The position numbers and the translations under genes were made by a program. The notes beneath the pieces are model-generated. The model was not told where the DNA came from. It saw only the letters and a list, made by a program, of their open reading frames with translations, and did not search any database. This document shows, one piece after another, positions 6,341 to 7,268 of a DNA stretch of 7,268 nt. The stretch covers positions 1-7,268 of the forward strand of contig CAKUZC010000051.1 in NCBI GenBank assembly GCA_934718145.1. The letters are read 5' to 3'. The first letter of the stretch is position 1, and the number at the start of each line of letters is the position of its first letter. This DNA comes from an uncultured Eubacteriales bacterium. Lineage in GTDB: Bacteria; Bacillota; Clostridia; Oscillospirales; Acutalibacteraceae.

Positions 6341-7018
6341 ATGATTTCTATTGCAATAGATGGACCTTCAGGGTCGGGAAAGAGCAGTATTTCTAAGTGT
6401 CTTGCTAAAAAACTACATTTTGTTAGTGTAGATACCGGCGCGCTGTACCGTTCTGTAGCGTATTATTTTTTAAAAAATAATATTGACTATAACTTAGAAA
6501 GTAATGTTTCAAAAAGTTTGAAAAATATAGATATTGATGTAAGATACAATAATGATAATCAATTTGTGTTTTTGAATAATGAAAATATTACCGGTAATAT
6601 TCGTTCTGATGAAGTTTCTATGGTATCTTCTCAAATTTCTTCAATGCCGTGTGTCAGAGAGTATCTTTTATCTTTGCAAAGGAATATTGCATTGAAAAAT
6701 AATATTATTATGGACGGCAGAGATATTGGTACGGTTGTACTTCCTAATGCGGACGTAAAAATTTTTTTGACGGCTTCTCCAAAATCCCGTGCTCAAAGGA
6801 GATACGAACAATTATTAAAAAGTTGTCCAAATATCACATTTTTTGAGGTATTAAAAAATATAAATGAGCGGGATTTTAATGATATTCACAGAAAAATTTC
6901 ACCATTGAAACCTGCGAAAGATGCCATAATTTTTGACAATTCTAAATATACGTTTAATGAGAGCGTCAACCATATACTTACAAAAATTAAGGAGCGTGTA
7001 AATTTTGAAACAAAATAA
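6341..7018 (+). CDS. cmk: Cytidylate kinase (CMP/dCMP kinase)
   Basis: This cytoplasmic enzyme transfers phosphate from ATP to CMP or dCMP, feeding pyrimidine nucleotides into RNA, DNA and CDP-lipid synthesis. The 225 residues match the usual bacterial length. Visible signatures are the P-loop GPSGSGKSS (8-16), DTGALYR (31-37), the segment MPCVREYLLSLQR (102-114) that belongs to the CMP-binding region, MDGRDIGTVVLPNADVKIFL (124-143), the lid RAQRR near 150 and RDFNDIHRKISPLKPAKDA (177-195). The insert between about 46 and 90 is the family's NMP-binding region and is diverged but complete. I start the gene at ATG 6341 rather than the in-frame TTG 6335, because AGGTGG is well spaced only for the ATG and the MISIAIDGP N-terminus fits the family. 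The 84-bp gap upstream holds the thrS hairpin. The 3' end overlaps the next gene by 14 bp. Confidence 0.96.
   Translation: MISIAIDGPSGSGKSSISKCLAKKLHFVSVDTGALYRSVAYYFLKNNIDYNLESNVSKSLKNIDIDVRYNNDNQFVFLNNENITGNIRSDEVSMVSSQISSMPCVREYLLSLQRNIALKNNIIMDGRDIGTVVLPNADVKIFLTASPKSRAQRRYEQLLKSCPNITFFEVLKNINERDFNDIHRKISPLKPAKDAIIFDNSKYTFNESVNHILTKIKERVNFETK
6989..6994 (+). promoter_or_regulatory. Ribosome binding site of the plsC-like gene, inside cmk
   Basis: AAGGAG lies within the last codons of cmk and ends 10 bases before TTG 7005. A GTG at 6996 is in the same frame but is followed at once by TAA, so TTG 7005 is the first usable start. Confidence 0.65.
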
Positions 7019-7268
7019 GAAATTTTATAATTTTATTGCGTGGTTTTTAAGACCTTTTGTTAAATTATTTTTCCCTTATGAAATTTTGGGAAGTGAAAAT
7101 ATAAAAGGCTTAAAAAACGGATATATGATCTGTTCAAATCATCTTTCAAATATTGACCCTGTTTTTTATATTGTTTCGCATCCACGACATATTCACTTTA
7201 TGGCAAAGGCAGAATTATTTAACAATAAACTTTTAGGAAAAATTTTTTCATCGTTAGGTGCTTTTGCC
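7005..7268 (+). CDS. plsC: PlsC-type 1-acyl-sn-glycerol-3-phosphate acyltransferase, N-terminal part (3' end outside window)
   Basis: The first 88 residues of a lysophospholipid acyltransferase are visible. Such enzymes add the second acyl chain to lysophosphatidate, giving phosphatidate for phospholipid synthesis at the inner face of the membrane. The catalytic HX4D motif is present as NHLSNID (45-51), with H46 and D51. The usual HFMAKAELF block follows at 64-72, and the window ends in SSLGAFA, just where the family's third motif with its arginine should begin. The N-terminus has an aromatic, basic helix (about 6-23) ending in FFPYEILGSENI, common in short bacterial PlsC proteins and likely membrane-associating. 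The start is a TTG inside cmk with AAGGAG upstream, so translation is probably coupled to cmk. A cmk-plsC pair is familiar in Clostridia. The precise acyl acceptor cannot be settled from this fragment. Confidence 0.88.
   Translation, partial: MKQNKKFYNFIAWFLRPFVKLFFPYEILGSENIKGLKNGYMICSNHLSNIDPVFYIVSHPRHIHFMAKAELFNNKLLGKIFSSLGAFA

Overview
The window is a single run of eight plus-strand genes from a low-GC, AT-rich bacterium. The base composition was judged by eye, not counted. AGA and ATA codons are frequent, G-rich Shine-Dalgarno sites are strong, TTG start codons are common, and the binding protein is a lipoprotein. Together these point to a Gram-positive Firmicute of the class Clostridia in the broad sense. 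Anaerobic cocci of the Tissierellia/Peptoniphilaceae type are a reasonable guess, but the sequence alone does not fix the genus.

Layout: the 3' end of cysS (cysteinyl-tRNA synthetase, 1-333) is followed after 19 bp by a complete polyamine ABC transporter in the order potA, potB, potC, potD (353-4304). After another 20 bp comes a full-length thrS (threonyl-tRNA synthetase, 4325-6256). An 84-bp gap then holds a strong hairpin that looks like an intrinsic terminator. It is followed by cmk (cytidylate kinase, 6341-7018) and the overlapping 5' part of a plsC-type acyltransferase, which runs off the window end.

Function: PotD captures spermidine/putrescine at the cell surface, PotB and PotC form the membrane channel, and PotA powers import with ATP. 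CysS and ThrS charge tRNAs, Cmk phosphorylates CMP/dCMP, and the PlsC-like enzyme acylates a lipid precursor, most likely lysophosphatidate. From cysS to thrS all gaps are 13-25 bp, with no visible promoter, terminator or T-box, so read-through as one transcript is likely. Cmk and plsC probably form a second, partly separate unit after the hairpin.

All genes belong to well-known families, and I see no mobile element, CRISPR array, defence locus or undescribed system. The points that merit a second look are modest: a PotD that seems anchored at both ends, thrS embedded behind a transporter operon without a T-box leader, five consecutively starting or neighbouring genes using TTG/GTG starts, and a promoter-like pair lying just before the thrS-cmk hairpin. 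No stretch longer than 84 bp lacks a gene.
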